Shown: positions 41,266 to 48,944 of the stretch, piece after piece | Numbering within the stretch: position 1 is the first letter of the stretch | How the letters are laid out: each line of letters begins with the position of its first letter | Assembly (NCBI GenBank): GCA_039030395.1 | Contig: JBCCEF010000023.1 | Location: 1-64,000, forward strand | DNA: 64,000 nucleotides | Source of the DNA: Acidobacteriota bacterium | GTDB lineage: Bacteria > Acidobacteriota > Thermoanaerobaculia > Multivoradales > JBCCEF01 | Reading direction: 5' to 3' | Made by a program: the position numbers and the translations under genes | Notes under the pieces: model-generated | What the model saw: only the letters and a program-made list of their open reading frames with translations | Database searches by the model: none | Told to the model about the DNA's origin: nothing

Positions 41266-43842
41266 CTAACCGTTAGAGCAGAAACTACCGATCTTCGTCA
41301 CCGTGGTGGTGGCGTTGTTGCCGTTGGCGTTCTGCTCGAGCACCCACGTGACACAGCACTTCTCCCACTGGCACGGCGGCACGGAGTCCGGATACGAGTG
41401 GTAGCAGCTCGTGAAGCGCTGCTTGCGGCAGTAGTTGAGCCGCCCCGGCGGAGCGTTGTACTGGCGCGCCGGGTAATCGCAGAAGGAGTCCCCATTGGCG
41501 CCGTGCTGCTGGCGGAAGGGAGCGTTCTGCACGTCGCGTCCGCTGCGGCCGAGATCGTCGATGTTCTCTCCCACCGGCGCCGAGTCCTGGTCGTAGTTGG
41601 ACTTTTCGATGGTGAAGTGCTGCGAGATGGTGCAGCAGGAGCGGTCGCCGTCCATGGTACCCACGATCTGCACCAGGGCGCCGGTCCGCTGGGCCGGCGG
41701 ACTGCCGATGTTGTGCGGACCCGCGGTGCTGCCGTCGCCGCTCCAGCGATCCGAGGTACCGTCGTCGTTCGCCCGCTCCGGGTAGTAGTCGCCAGCCCGC
41801 TTGCCGCCCTGGAAGGGGCCGCTGGTCACGGCGTCCACGGCGCTCACGCAGCAGCGCTTCTCCACCGGCTTGCAAACCCCGTCGGCGCAGACCTCGATGT
41901 CCGGATCGCTGGGATCGCCAGTATCGCCGGGACCGGTGGTCAGCGGTGCGCCGCCCAAGGCGGTGATTGCCTCGCGCGCCTCGGCGAGCTGCATATAGTC
42001 CAGTTCCTGCAAGGGCAGCGACTGGTTCTCGAGCGCATCGCGCAGCGCCTCCAGGTCGGGAATGACGCTCGGGTTGCCGATTTCGCCGAGAACGAAGGCC
42101 GCGAAGGCCTTCTGGCCGGGGCTGCCGGTCGACAGAGTGGCGACCAGCTCCGGCAGCGCCAGATCACCGATCGCCACCAGCTGGTCGGTGACTGAATTGG
42201 GTTGCACCTGCGGGGTGCCGACCTCCGCGTCGGTCGGGGTCAGCGCTTCGAGCTGGCCGATCAGCGAGCGCACCACCGACGCCGGGTAGGCCGGACCGAA
42301 CACCACCGCCGGCACGCTGACGGACCAGAATTGCAAGGGCGAGCCGGCGGCACCGAGCACGACCATCTCCGTCGGGCAGTCGGGCATGTCCAGAGAGCCG
42401 TCGTCCGCGAAATCGAGTTCCACGGTGCGGCCGTCGGTGCGGTAGGTGGAAAGAGGAACGGAACGGCTGGACATGCCGTCGCGGGTCACCGGCACCATCT
42501 GGATGGTCTCCGGCGCGATGCGCGAGGCGTCGAAGTAGCCGGAGGACAGCTTGATAGTGGTCTGGAACTCCTTGGCCGCCCGGTCGTCGGTCTTGCCCTT
42601 GCGGTCCGCGTCGGCATCCCGGCAGGAATGCGCCATCACCATGCCGAAGGGCTCCACCGATGGCCGAGTCGAGGTGCGGTTGTTGCCTTCGATGATCTCC
42701 GGAATCTCGTTCTTCGGATCCACCACCAGGGTGACCAGCTCGTTGGGCAGGATTTCGACCGCCCGCAGCGTCTTCTTGAGGGAATAGCTGCACGAGCACA
42801 GCGGCAGACCGATCTGAGCCTTCTTGCAGGTGCCCGAATAGGTCCGGTAGCCGTTGCCGTCGCCGATGTCGTACTCGATGTCCGGGCAGGTCTTGGTCGA
42901 ACAGCTCGACTGGCCGGAGCAGGTGCCACCGGTGCCGCCGCGGCACTTGACCTCAAAGGCCACCGCCTGCTCGCCGCCGACCTCCAGAGCGAAGGGCAAC
43001 ACCGCTTCGCCTTCCTGGGCGAAGGTCACCCAATCCTCCACCACCACCTCGACGTCGTAGAGGTTGCCGCCGAGCGGAGTAAAGGAAAACCCGCCGTCCT
43101 CGACGACCACCGGCACGAGGTCACCGGTAGCCCCTTCGCTCGAGCCATCGTCGGTGTGCAGACCACCCATCACCTCGTCGAGGGCGAACTCTTCGAGATT
43201 GCTGGTCACCGAGAAGGTGCCGAAGGGGATCTCCGGCGGATCGTGCTCCCACAGCTTCTCCCACTTGTTGTCCGGGAACAGCACCTCGCCGATCACCATG
43301 TTGGTGCCGGGGACCTTGTCGATCCGGAAACCGGTGGCGCCCTCGGGGATGGTCGCTTCCCCTTCGGTGGTCAGGTTGCCGTCCTTGTAGACCTTGTAGG
43401 TGTACTTGTTGGGATTGTCGGGATCCTTGGTGATGGTCCAGGTGGCCTTGCCCTGCGACCGCCGGCTGACCAGGCCACCGGACGCCACATCCACCGCCTC
43501 GAAAGAAACCCAGTCATCGGGACCGAGCTGGTCGATCGGGAACCCGACGCGGGCGCAGAACACGAACAGGCTTTGGCCTGCCACCCGATTCGGGTACTTC
43601 ACCAGCACGCCGCCACCGGCGGAGCCCTGGTAGACGTGAAGCTGGCCACCCTGTTCGACCAGCGTGGCGTCGCCGATAGGCGAGAACTCGGGGCCTACAA
43701 CCCCGTCGTCGAATAGGTCGACATAGGTGCCGGGGATGGCGTCCGTTGGAATGGGTACCGGCGTCTGCACGGTCGCCATGGCGGCAGCAGAGAGAGTGGA
43801 AAAGACGAAAGCCGAGAGTGCCAGAAGTCGAAGACATCGCAT
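41266..43842 (-). CDS. Large secreted protein with HEAT-repeat segment
   Basis: 858 residues from the ATG at 43842 with AAGGAGG upstream. Signal peptide 'LLALSAFVFSTLSAAAMA'. About 20-230 looks like a lectin/concanavalin-type beta-sandwich ('YVDLFDDGVVGPEFSPIGDA'). About 250-420 is Cys-rich with 'FALEVGGEQAVAFEVKCRGG' and 'EIPEIIEGNNRTSTRP', a CARDB-like pattern. About 560-640 has a HEAT-like stretch ('ALPELVATLSTGSPGQKAFAAFVLGEIGNPSVIPDLEALRDAL' in parts). The C-terminal 190 residues are Cys-rich ('RCCVSAVDAVTSG', 'RSCCTISQHF'). I do not recognise the whole. It is likely extracellular. Confidence 0.75.
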   Translation of the reverse strand: MRCLRLLALSAFVFSTLSAAAMATVQTPVPIPTDAIPGTYVDLFDDGVVGPEFSPIGDATLVEQGGQLHVYQGSAGGGVLVKYPNRVAGQSLFVFCARVGFPIDQLGPDDWVSFEAVDVASGGLVSRRSQGKATWTITKDPDNPNKYTYKVYKDGNLTTEGEATIPEGATGFRIDKVPGTNMVIGEVLFPDNKWEKLWEHDPPEIPFGTFSVTSNLEEFALDEVMGGLHTDDGSSEGATGDLVPVVVEDGGFSFTPLGGNLYDVEVVVEDWVTFAQEGEAVLPFALEVGGEQAVAFEVKCRGGTGGTCSGQSSCSTKTCPDIEYDIGDGNGYRTYSGTCKKAQIGLPLCSCSYSLKKTLRAVEILPNELVTLVVDPKNEIPEIIEGNNRTSTRPSVEPFGMVMAHSCRDADADRKGKTDDRAAKEFQTTIKLSSGYFDASRIAPETIQMVPVTRDGMSSRSVPLSTYRTDGRTVELDFADDGSLDMPDCPTEMVVLGAAGSPLQFWSVSVPAVVFGPAYPASVVRSLIGQLEALTPTDAEVGTPQVQPNSVTDQLVAIGDLALPELVATLSTGSPGQKAFAAFVLGEIGNPSVIPDLEALRDALENQSLPLQELDYMQLAEAREAITALGGAPLTTGPGDTGDPSDPDIEVCADGVCKPVEKRCCVSAVDAVTSGPFQGGKRAGDYYPERANDDGTSDRWSGDGSTAGPHNIGSPPAQRTGALVQIVGTMDGDRSCCTISQHFTIEKSNYDQDSAPVGENIDDLGRSGRDVQNAPFRQQHGANGDSFCDYPARQYNAPPGRLNYCRKQRFTSCYHSYPDSVPPCQWEKCCVTWVLEQNANGNNATTTVTKIGSFCSNG

Positions 43843-43982
43843 CGCAAGATCCTCCTTGGATCGTTCATTTCGCCACCCGGCCGGAGCGCCCGGCGGCGCG
43901 GTCACTGAAGACCGCTTCCAAGAAGACAAGCGAGAAGAGATAGATTTTTCAGTAAGGGCTGACCGACGGTCTGGCCGCCGAC

Positions 43983-46277
43983 CTAGAGGTCGAGTTCGAC
44001 GTATCGCCCGGAGGCGTCGATCATCGTGCCCCAGACTTTCGAAGAGGCTTGGTGGCGGTCCGGACCAAAAGCGAGGCCGGCGCCTATTTCGGCATCGTAG
44101 TCGAGGGATTGGACTGCCGTGAGGAACTCTTCGATGGTCGGGGGATCAGCGCCGCTGCGGAGCGCCTCGGCGAACACCTGCGCCGCCAAGTAGCCTTCGA
44201 GGGAGACGAAGCCCGGTTGCTCCGATGGAAAGTGGCGCGCCAGGTGTTCGCGATAACGGGCGACGCCGGGCTCGGCGGACTCCGGGTGGGGTACGACCTG
44301 GCTGACGATCACGCCCTCGGCGTAGCGCGGTCCGAAGCCCGCCAGTTCTTCGGCCAGGGCGCGGCTGCCGACGAAGGAGAGGTTGGCGAACACCGGCTCG
44401 ATGCCGTCGTCCACCAAACGACGGATGAATTCGGCGGCCGGCCGGTAGGTGGCGGCCATGACGATGGCGGAGACCGCCGCGCGCCGGCGCTGGATCCCCT
44501 CCACGGCGCCGTCCAATTCTAGGCTGTTGCGCCGGTAACCGACGCGCAGCACCGAACCCTCGTAGCCGCGCGCCGCGAGCGCCGAGCGCACACCTTCGTA
44601 GCCCGCATCACCGTAGCCGTCGTCCTGGGCGAAGACGGCAATCTCCGAAGGCTCGAATCCCAGATCCTCCAGGAAGTAGTCGACCAGCGCGGCGGTCTCT
44701 TCGGCGTAGCTCGCTCGGTAGTTGAAGACGTAGCGGTCCGGAGGGTCGCGGCGCAGCAGATCGGCGCCGGAGAAGGCACCGAAGAAGGGCACCCCCTGCT
44801 CTACGGCGAGCGGAACGGTGACCGCGGCGGTCGGAGTGCCGACGTTGCCGAGAATGGCGAAAACGTCGCGCTGATGCAGCAGCTCGATCATATTGGCAAC
44901 CGCCCGGTCGGGCTCATAGGCATCGTCGAGAGCGATCAGCTCGAGATCTCGGCCGTGCACCCCGCCGTCGGCGTTGATCTCCCGGAAGTACGTCTCGATC
45001 CCCGTCTGCATGCCCCGGCCCAGTTCGCGCGCTGGCCCCGAGAAGGCGGCACTCATGCCGATCGCAATCCGGGAGTCGGTCACACCCCGGAGGTCCTCGG
45101 CGGCGACGGTACCGGCGGCCGAATCCGCAGCGTCGTTCGCCCCGCCTCGCCACCAGAGGAATCCACCGGCCAACAGGATCAAGGCGAGCACCGCCGGCAC
45201 CAGCCACCGGCGCCAGCCGCCGGCACCGCGGGCAGGCGCGGCGGTCTTCTCGTTCAGCAGAGTGGGCGCAACCGACGGCCCTCCGGCGGGGCTGCTCGCC
45301 GCGGCGCTGACGAGAGTCGGCGGCACCGCCGAGTCCGGCCCACCGACGGCCGAATCGAGGGCCTCGACCAGTTCGTCGGTGGAGGCGAAGCGGTTCTCCG
45401 GAGCGATGGCCATCGCCTTGGCGATCACCGCGGCGACGGCCGGCTGCTCGGCGAGGAGGCCGAGATCGAGCTGCGGCGGCCGCTGCATCTGCTGCACCAG
45501 CACCGAATGCGGCGTCTGCCCGTAGTACGGCCGGTGCCCGGTGACCATGAAAAAGAGGATCGCCCCGAGGGCATAGATGTCGGAGCGGGCGCCGGCCTCC
45601 GCCGGCGACTCGATCTGCTCCGGCGCGATGAAGCCGGGCGTTCCCATCAGCAAACCCATCTGGGTCAGGCGGGTGCCCTCCGCCCCTTCCAGGGTGCGGG
45701 CGATGCCGAAATCGAGCACCTTCAGGGTGTCCGGGCCGCTCCGGCTCGACGCGATGAACAGGTTCTCGGGCTTCAGGTCCCGGTGCACGAGATCATTGCG
45801 GTGCGCCGCGCTCACTCCGGCGCAGGCCTGGTGCATCCAGTGGACCGCATCGGCCATGGGCAGGCCCTGTTTTTCCGGCACGAGAGCGGAGAGGGTCTGG
45901 CCGGTGAGGTACTCCATGACCATGAAGATCATGCCGGTCTCGGTGTTGCCGAAATCGATGATGCCGACAACGTTCGGGTGGCTGAGCTGGCTCAGTAGCC
46001 GCGCTTCCTGGAAGAAGCGCGAGATCATCGAGGGAGTAGACTGGGCCGAAGGCAAAAGGATCTTGACGGCGACGTCTCGGTCCAAGGGCGTTTGAACGGC
46101 GCGGAAAACCGCCCCCATGCCGCCGGCTCCGATCTGTTCCTCGATGCGGTAGGTGCCCTTGAGCACCGTACCGATCAACGGGTCGGACTCCTGCTGGGTG
46201 TGGACCAGAACGGCTCCGTCGCCGGGGCATACTTCGCCCTCGGCATACTCCTTTCCACACAACGGACAGTACTTCAC
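43983..46277 (-). CDS. Ser/Thr protein kinase fused to a periplasmic branched-chain-amino-acid-type binding domain
   Basis: 764 residues from a GTG at 46277, chosen because GAGGA lies about 7 bases upstream and 'VKYCPLCGKEYAEGEVCPGDGAVL' in parts is the usual zinc-ribbon start of such kinases. Kinase domain about 40-310: glycine loop 'GAGGMGAVF', 'VAVKILLP', 'LVHRDLKPENLF' (Asp167), 'VLDFGIAR', 'GTPGFIAPEQI'. One transmembrane helix at about 355-374. The outside part (about 395-760) is a LivJ/Peripla_BP_6-like fold ('IAIGMSAAFSGPARELGRGMQTGIETYF', 'VPFFGAFSGADLL', 'GYGDAGYEGVR'). The kinase domain should respond to a ligand on the outer face of the membrane. Confidence 0.9.
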   Translation of the reverse strand: MKYCPLCGKEYAEGEVCPGDGAVLVHTQQESDPLIGTVLKGTYRIEEQIGAGGMGAVFRAVQTPLDRDVAVKILLPSAQSTPSMISRFFQEARLLSQLSHPNVVGIIDFGNTETGMIFMVMEYLTGQTLSALVPEKQGLPMADAVHWMHQACAGVSAAHRNDLVHRDLKPENLFIASSRSGPDTLKVLDFGIARTLEGAEGTRLTQMGLLMGTPGFIAPEQIESPAEAGARSDIYALGAILFFMVTGHRPYYGQTPHSVLVQQMQRPPQLDLGLLAEQPAVAAVIAKAMAIAPENRFASTDELVEALDSAVGGPDSAVPPTLVSAAASSPAGGPSVAPTLLNEKTAAPARGAGGWRRWLVPAVLALILLAGGFLWWRGGANDAADSAAGTVAAEDLRGVTDSRIAIGMSAAFSGPARELGRGMQTGIETYFREINADGGVHGRDLELIALDDAYEPDRAVANMIELLHQRDVFAILGNVGTPTAAVTVPLAVEQGVPFFGAFSGADLLRRDPPDRYVFNYRASYAEETAALVDYFLEDLGFEPSEIAVFAQDDGYGDAGYEGVRSALAARGYEGSVLRVGYRRNSLELDGAVEGIQRRRAAVSAIVMAATYRPAAEFIRRLVDDGIEPVFANLSFVGSRALAEELAGFGPRYAEGVIVSQVVPHPESAEPGVARYREHLARHFPSEQPGFVSLEGYLAAQVFAEALRSGADPPTIEEFLTAVQSLDYDAEIGAGLAFGPDRHQASSKVWGTMIDASGRYVELDL

Positions 46278-46448
46278 GGCGGGATCCTCGTCGTCGAGAG
46301 TCTCTTGCGGCTCTTCCAGCAGGATACTACTCAACGGGGAGGGCAGCCGAAACCGCAGTGCATCTCCCGAGAAAAAAGACGAGGGCAAAGCGGCGGGCTG
46401 CAGCCGTCCGTGAAGCGGCGACTGCAACCCATCAGGTCGCCGAACGAG

Positions 46449-48077
46449 CTACGGGATCGGCACTTCCACCGCACCGATGTCACAGGGTTGGGTTCGGGGC
46501 AGGTTGAGCAGATCGATCGCCCAAACGCCCGCAGCGGTGCAGAAACTCCCAACCGCCCCGCCCACCGCCGGGCCGGCAGGATCGGGCACCGGATACTCGA
46601 AGGTCAGCAGCCCCGCGGGTGTCGACAGATTGAAGTCGCCCTGGAAGACCTTTGAAAACGTCTTGGTCTCTGGTACCTCCGGGCAGGTCGCCGCGGTGGG
46701 GGATAGCTGCAGGTTGCCACCGCTGGAGATGGTTTCTCCACCCAGCATCAGAGGTAGGCCATTGCCGTCGCAGGTGCTGTCCGTGAAATGGCCCTCCACC
46801 AAAGAGTTCTTGAGGTACACATGGCCGGGGGAGTTGACGATCTCGTAGTTGATTTCACTTCTGCCGTAGTTGCCGACCAGGCTGGTATGAATCAACTCCA
46901 CCTCGCTGGTGCCATAGATTCCAATGGCGCCGCCACTGCGAGGCATTTGAGGGCGAACCCGCAGCGCATGCATTTGGTCGAACTGGGAGATGTTCCACAT
47001 GAAGGCGCTGTTCACGACATAGCTTCCCTGGGAATTCTCAAAGTAGACGCCGCCACCGCCATTGCCTCCTCGGGCCACGTTGTCGGTGAGGACACTGCGA
47101 TGCAGATGGAGCTCTCCGCGCGCGAGAATCGCCCCTCCGGAGCCGCCGGAGGGCTCGTCGCCCCAGCCGGCGCTGTTGACCTGAAAGAGGCTGCGGGTGA
47201 TGGTCGCGACGCCGGCGGAGCCGTGCAGTAGGGCGCCTCCACCGACCACACCGAAGGCCATGTTGGCCTGAAACTCGCTGTTCAACACCTCGAGGTAGCA
47301 ATTGCTCATGATCGCTCCGCCGCCACCGGTCTGTATCCCGTTCGAGACTTTGCCCCAGGCAATATTCGTCGCGAAGTACGTTCGTTCGATGAGGACCGGC
47401 TGGCTCGAACTGCCGCTCGCACAGAAGAGAGCGCCTCCTCCGAGATCCGCCATGTTGCTTTCAAAACTCGAGTTCGAGATCGACATGTTGCTGCCGTGCA
47501 GCGCGCCGCCACTCGAAGCGCTCTTGTTCACCGCGAACTCCGAGTCCTTGATGGTCACCTTCGCGTTGGCGCTGCTGATGGCGCCGCCCAGCCCTTCCGC
47601 CACGTTGCCGCGGAACCGACAATTGACGATGTCCACCTGAGCGGCCGGCGAAGCGATGAGAATGGCGCCGCCAGCCCCCGACTCGTTGCCATCTTCGAGG
47701 GCCAGATCTCGGAACTCGATGTTGAACTTGCCGCCGATTCGAAAGAGGCGCTCGAATCCCGCGCTCTTGATGGTCATCGGGCCTCGAATGACCAGGTCGG
47801 AGCTCAGGTGAACCTGCGTATTGAGGGTGACGGCGCTGCCGACCGCCGAGCTGAAGACGATCTCATCGGGACCTTGGCCCCAGGCGCAGTCCTGGTTCGG
47901 TTGGTTCATGTTGTCGTTCTGTGCGGACTGGACCGCCTCGCGCAGCGTGCAGTCGCCATCGTTTGTCACATTGTTGTCTAGCGGCGAGTTGACGGTGATG
48001 GTCTTGGCAGCGGCCGGGCCGACCGAGAACAACACCGCGAGGGTCAAACCTGAAACGAGTAATGAAATCCTTCTCAT
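46449..48077 (-). CDS. CSLREA-type secreted beta-helix protein
   Basis: 542 residues from the ATG at 48077 with GGAGGA upstream. Signal peptide ends GPAAAK. 'TITVNSPLDNNVTNDGDCTLREAVQSAQ' in parts is the CSLREA domain that starts many polymorphic secreted proteins. From about 95 to 420 there are regular parallel beta-helix turns ('SSFESNMADLGGGALFC', 'SEFQANMAFGVVGGGALLH', 'GGNGGGGVYFENS'). The end is 'QPCDIGAVEVPIP', as in choice-of-anchor Q proteins. Expected to be extracellular or surface-attached. It is convergent with nothing and upstream of the kinase gene on the same strand. Confidence 0.88.
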   Translation of the reverse strand: MRRISLLVSGLTLAVLFSVGPAAAKTITVNSPLDNNVTNDGDCTLREAVQSAQNDNMNQPNQDCAWGQGPDEIVFSSAVGSAVTLNTQVHLSSDLVIRGPMTIKSAGFERLFRIGGKFNIEFRDLALEDGNESGAGGAILIASPAAQVDIVNCRFRGNVAEGLGGAISSANAKVTIKDSEFAVNKSASSGGALHGSNMSISNSSFESNMADLGGGALFCASGSSSQPVLIERTYFATNIAWGKVSNGIQTGGGGAIMSNCYLEVLNSEFQANMAFGVVGGGALLHGSAGVATITRSLFQVNSAGWGDEPSGGSGGAILARGELHLHRSVLTDNVARGGNGGGGVYFENSQGSYVVNSAFMWNISQFDQMHALRVRPQMPRSGGAIGIYGTSEVELIHTSLVGNYGRSEINYEIVNSPGHVYLKNSLVEGHFTDSTCDGNGLPLMLGGETISSGGNLQLSPTAATCPEVPETKTFSKVFQGDFNLSTPAGLLTFEYPVPDPAGPAVGGAVGSFCTAAGVWAIDLLNLPRTQPCDIGAVEVPIP

Positions 48078-48344
48078 GGATCTTTCCTCCAGAAGCGGCA
48101 TACCGAGGGATCGGTTCGCCGGGTTTCGGAACGGTTTTCTAGAAGTTCATGGGCAACATCCGCTCCTTACTCCCGTACACGAGAAAGCGGGAGAGAACCT
48201 GCCAAAGCGGTCGAGATCCAGCGGACGATGCCGCTTAGATCGCCCGACTTGCACCTTGTCTGGAGTATCCCGTTGCGTTGATACACTCGTACCTTCTCTT
48301 TTGATGGTGCTTTTCTTGCGAGGCTGAACGGATGGGAGAGGTGT

Positions 48345-48944
48345 ATGCAAAGGCCCAGCGAAACCCGTTCCGTGACCGACCTCATCGAGGCCCATCGGCG
48401 AGGGGAGCCCCGCGCCTTCGAAGACTTCGTGGCGCTGCTCTATGGAGATCTCCACCGCATCGCGCACTTCCAGCGCCGCCGCCTGCGGCCGGGAGAAACC
48501 CTCAACACCACCGCCTTGGTCCATGAGGCCTTCGCCAAGATCGCCCAGCAGACAAACCCCCAGTGGGACGGACGATCGCACTTTCTGGGGGTGGTGGGGC
48601 ACGCCATGCGCCACATCCTGGTGGACACGGCGCGCCGCCGGCTGAGCGCCAAGCGCGGCGGCGGCCAAAGGCCGAAAACCCTGGAAGATTCCCTCCATGC
48701 GGACGCCCGCCACGCCCGGGACGTGCTGGCCGTGGACCAGGCCCTCCATCGTCTGCGCGCCCTGGACGAGCGGATGTGCCGGGTGGTTGAGTGCCGGTTC
48801 TTCGCCGGCCTTTCGCGCGAAGAGACCGCGGCAGCCCTCGGCATCTCGCCGCGCACGGTGCACCGCGACTGGTTGCGGGCCAAAGCCTGGCTGCACCAGC
48901 TCTTGAGCCCTGCCGAACCGGGGCGAGGACAGGCCGATGGCTGA
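48345..48944 (+). CDS. ECF sigma factor of the TIGR02999 type
   Basis: 199 residues. 'VTDLIEAHRRGEPRAFEDFVALLYGDLHRIAH' in parts, 'GETLNTTALVHEAFAKIA', 'HFLGVVGHAMRHILVDTARRR' and 'LRALDERMCRVVECRFFAGLSREETAAALGISPRTVHRDWLRAKAWL' in parts match the ECF subfamily often found beside TPR Ser/Thr kinases in Acidobacteriota and Planctomycetes. The kinase gene starts inside its last codons (8-base overlap ATGGCTGA), so they are translationally coupled. The kinase probably controls it by phosphorylation. Confidence 0.93.
   Translation: MQRPSETRSVTDLIEAHRRGEPRAFEDFVALLYGDLHRIAHFQRRRLRPGETLNTTALVHEAFAKIAQQTNPQWDGRSHFLGVVGHAMRHILVDTARRRLSAKRGGGQRPKTLEDSLHADARHARDVLAVDQALHRLRALDERMCRVVECRFFAGLSREETAAALGISPRTVHRDWLRAKAWLHQLLSPAEPGRGQADG

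Noticed and set aside
46278-46427. A longer N-terminus for the kinase fusion, to 46427
   Set aside because: The zinc-ribbon start at 46277 matches the usual kinase start and has a ribosome site; the extra 50 codons have no conserved sequence.
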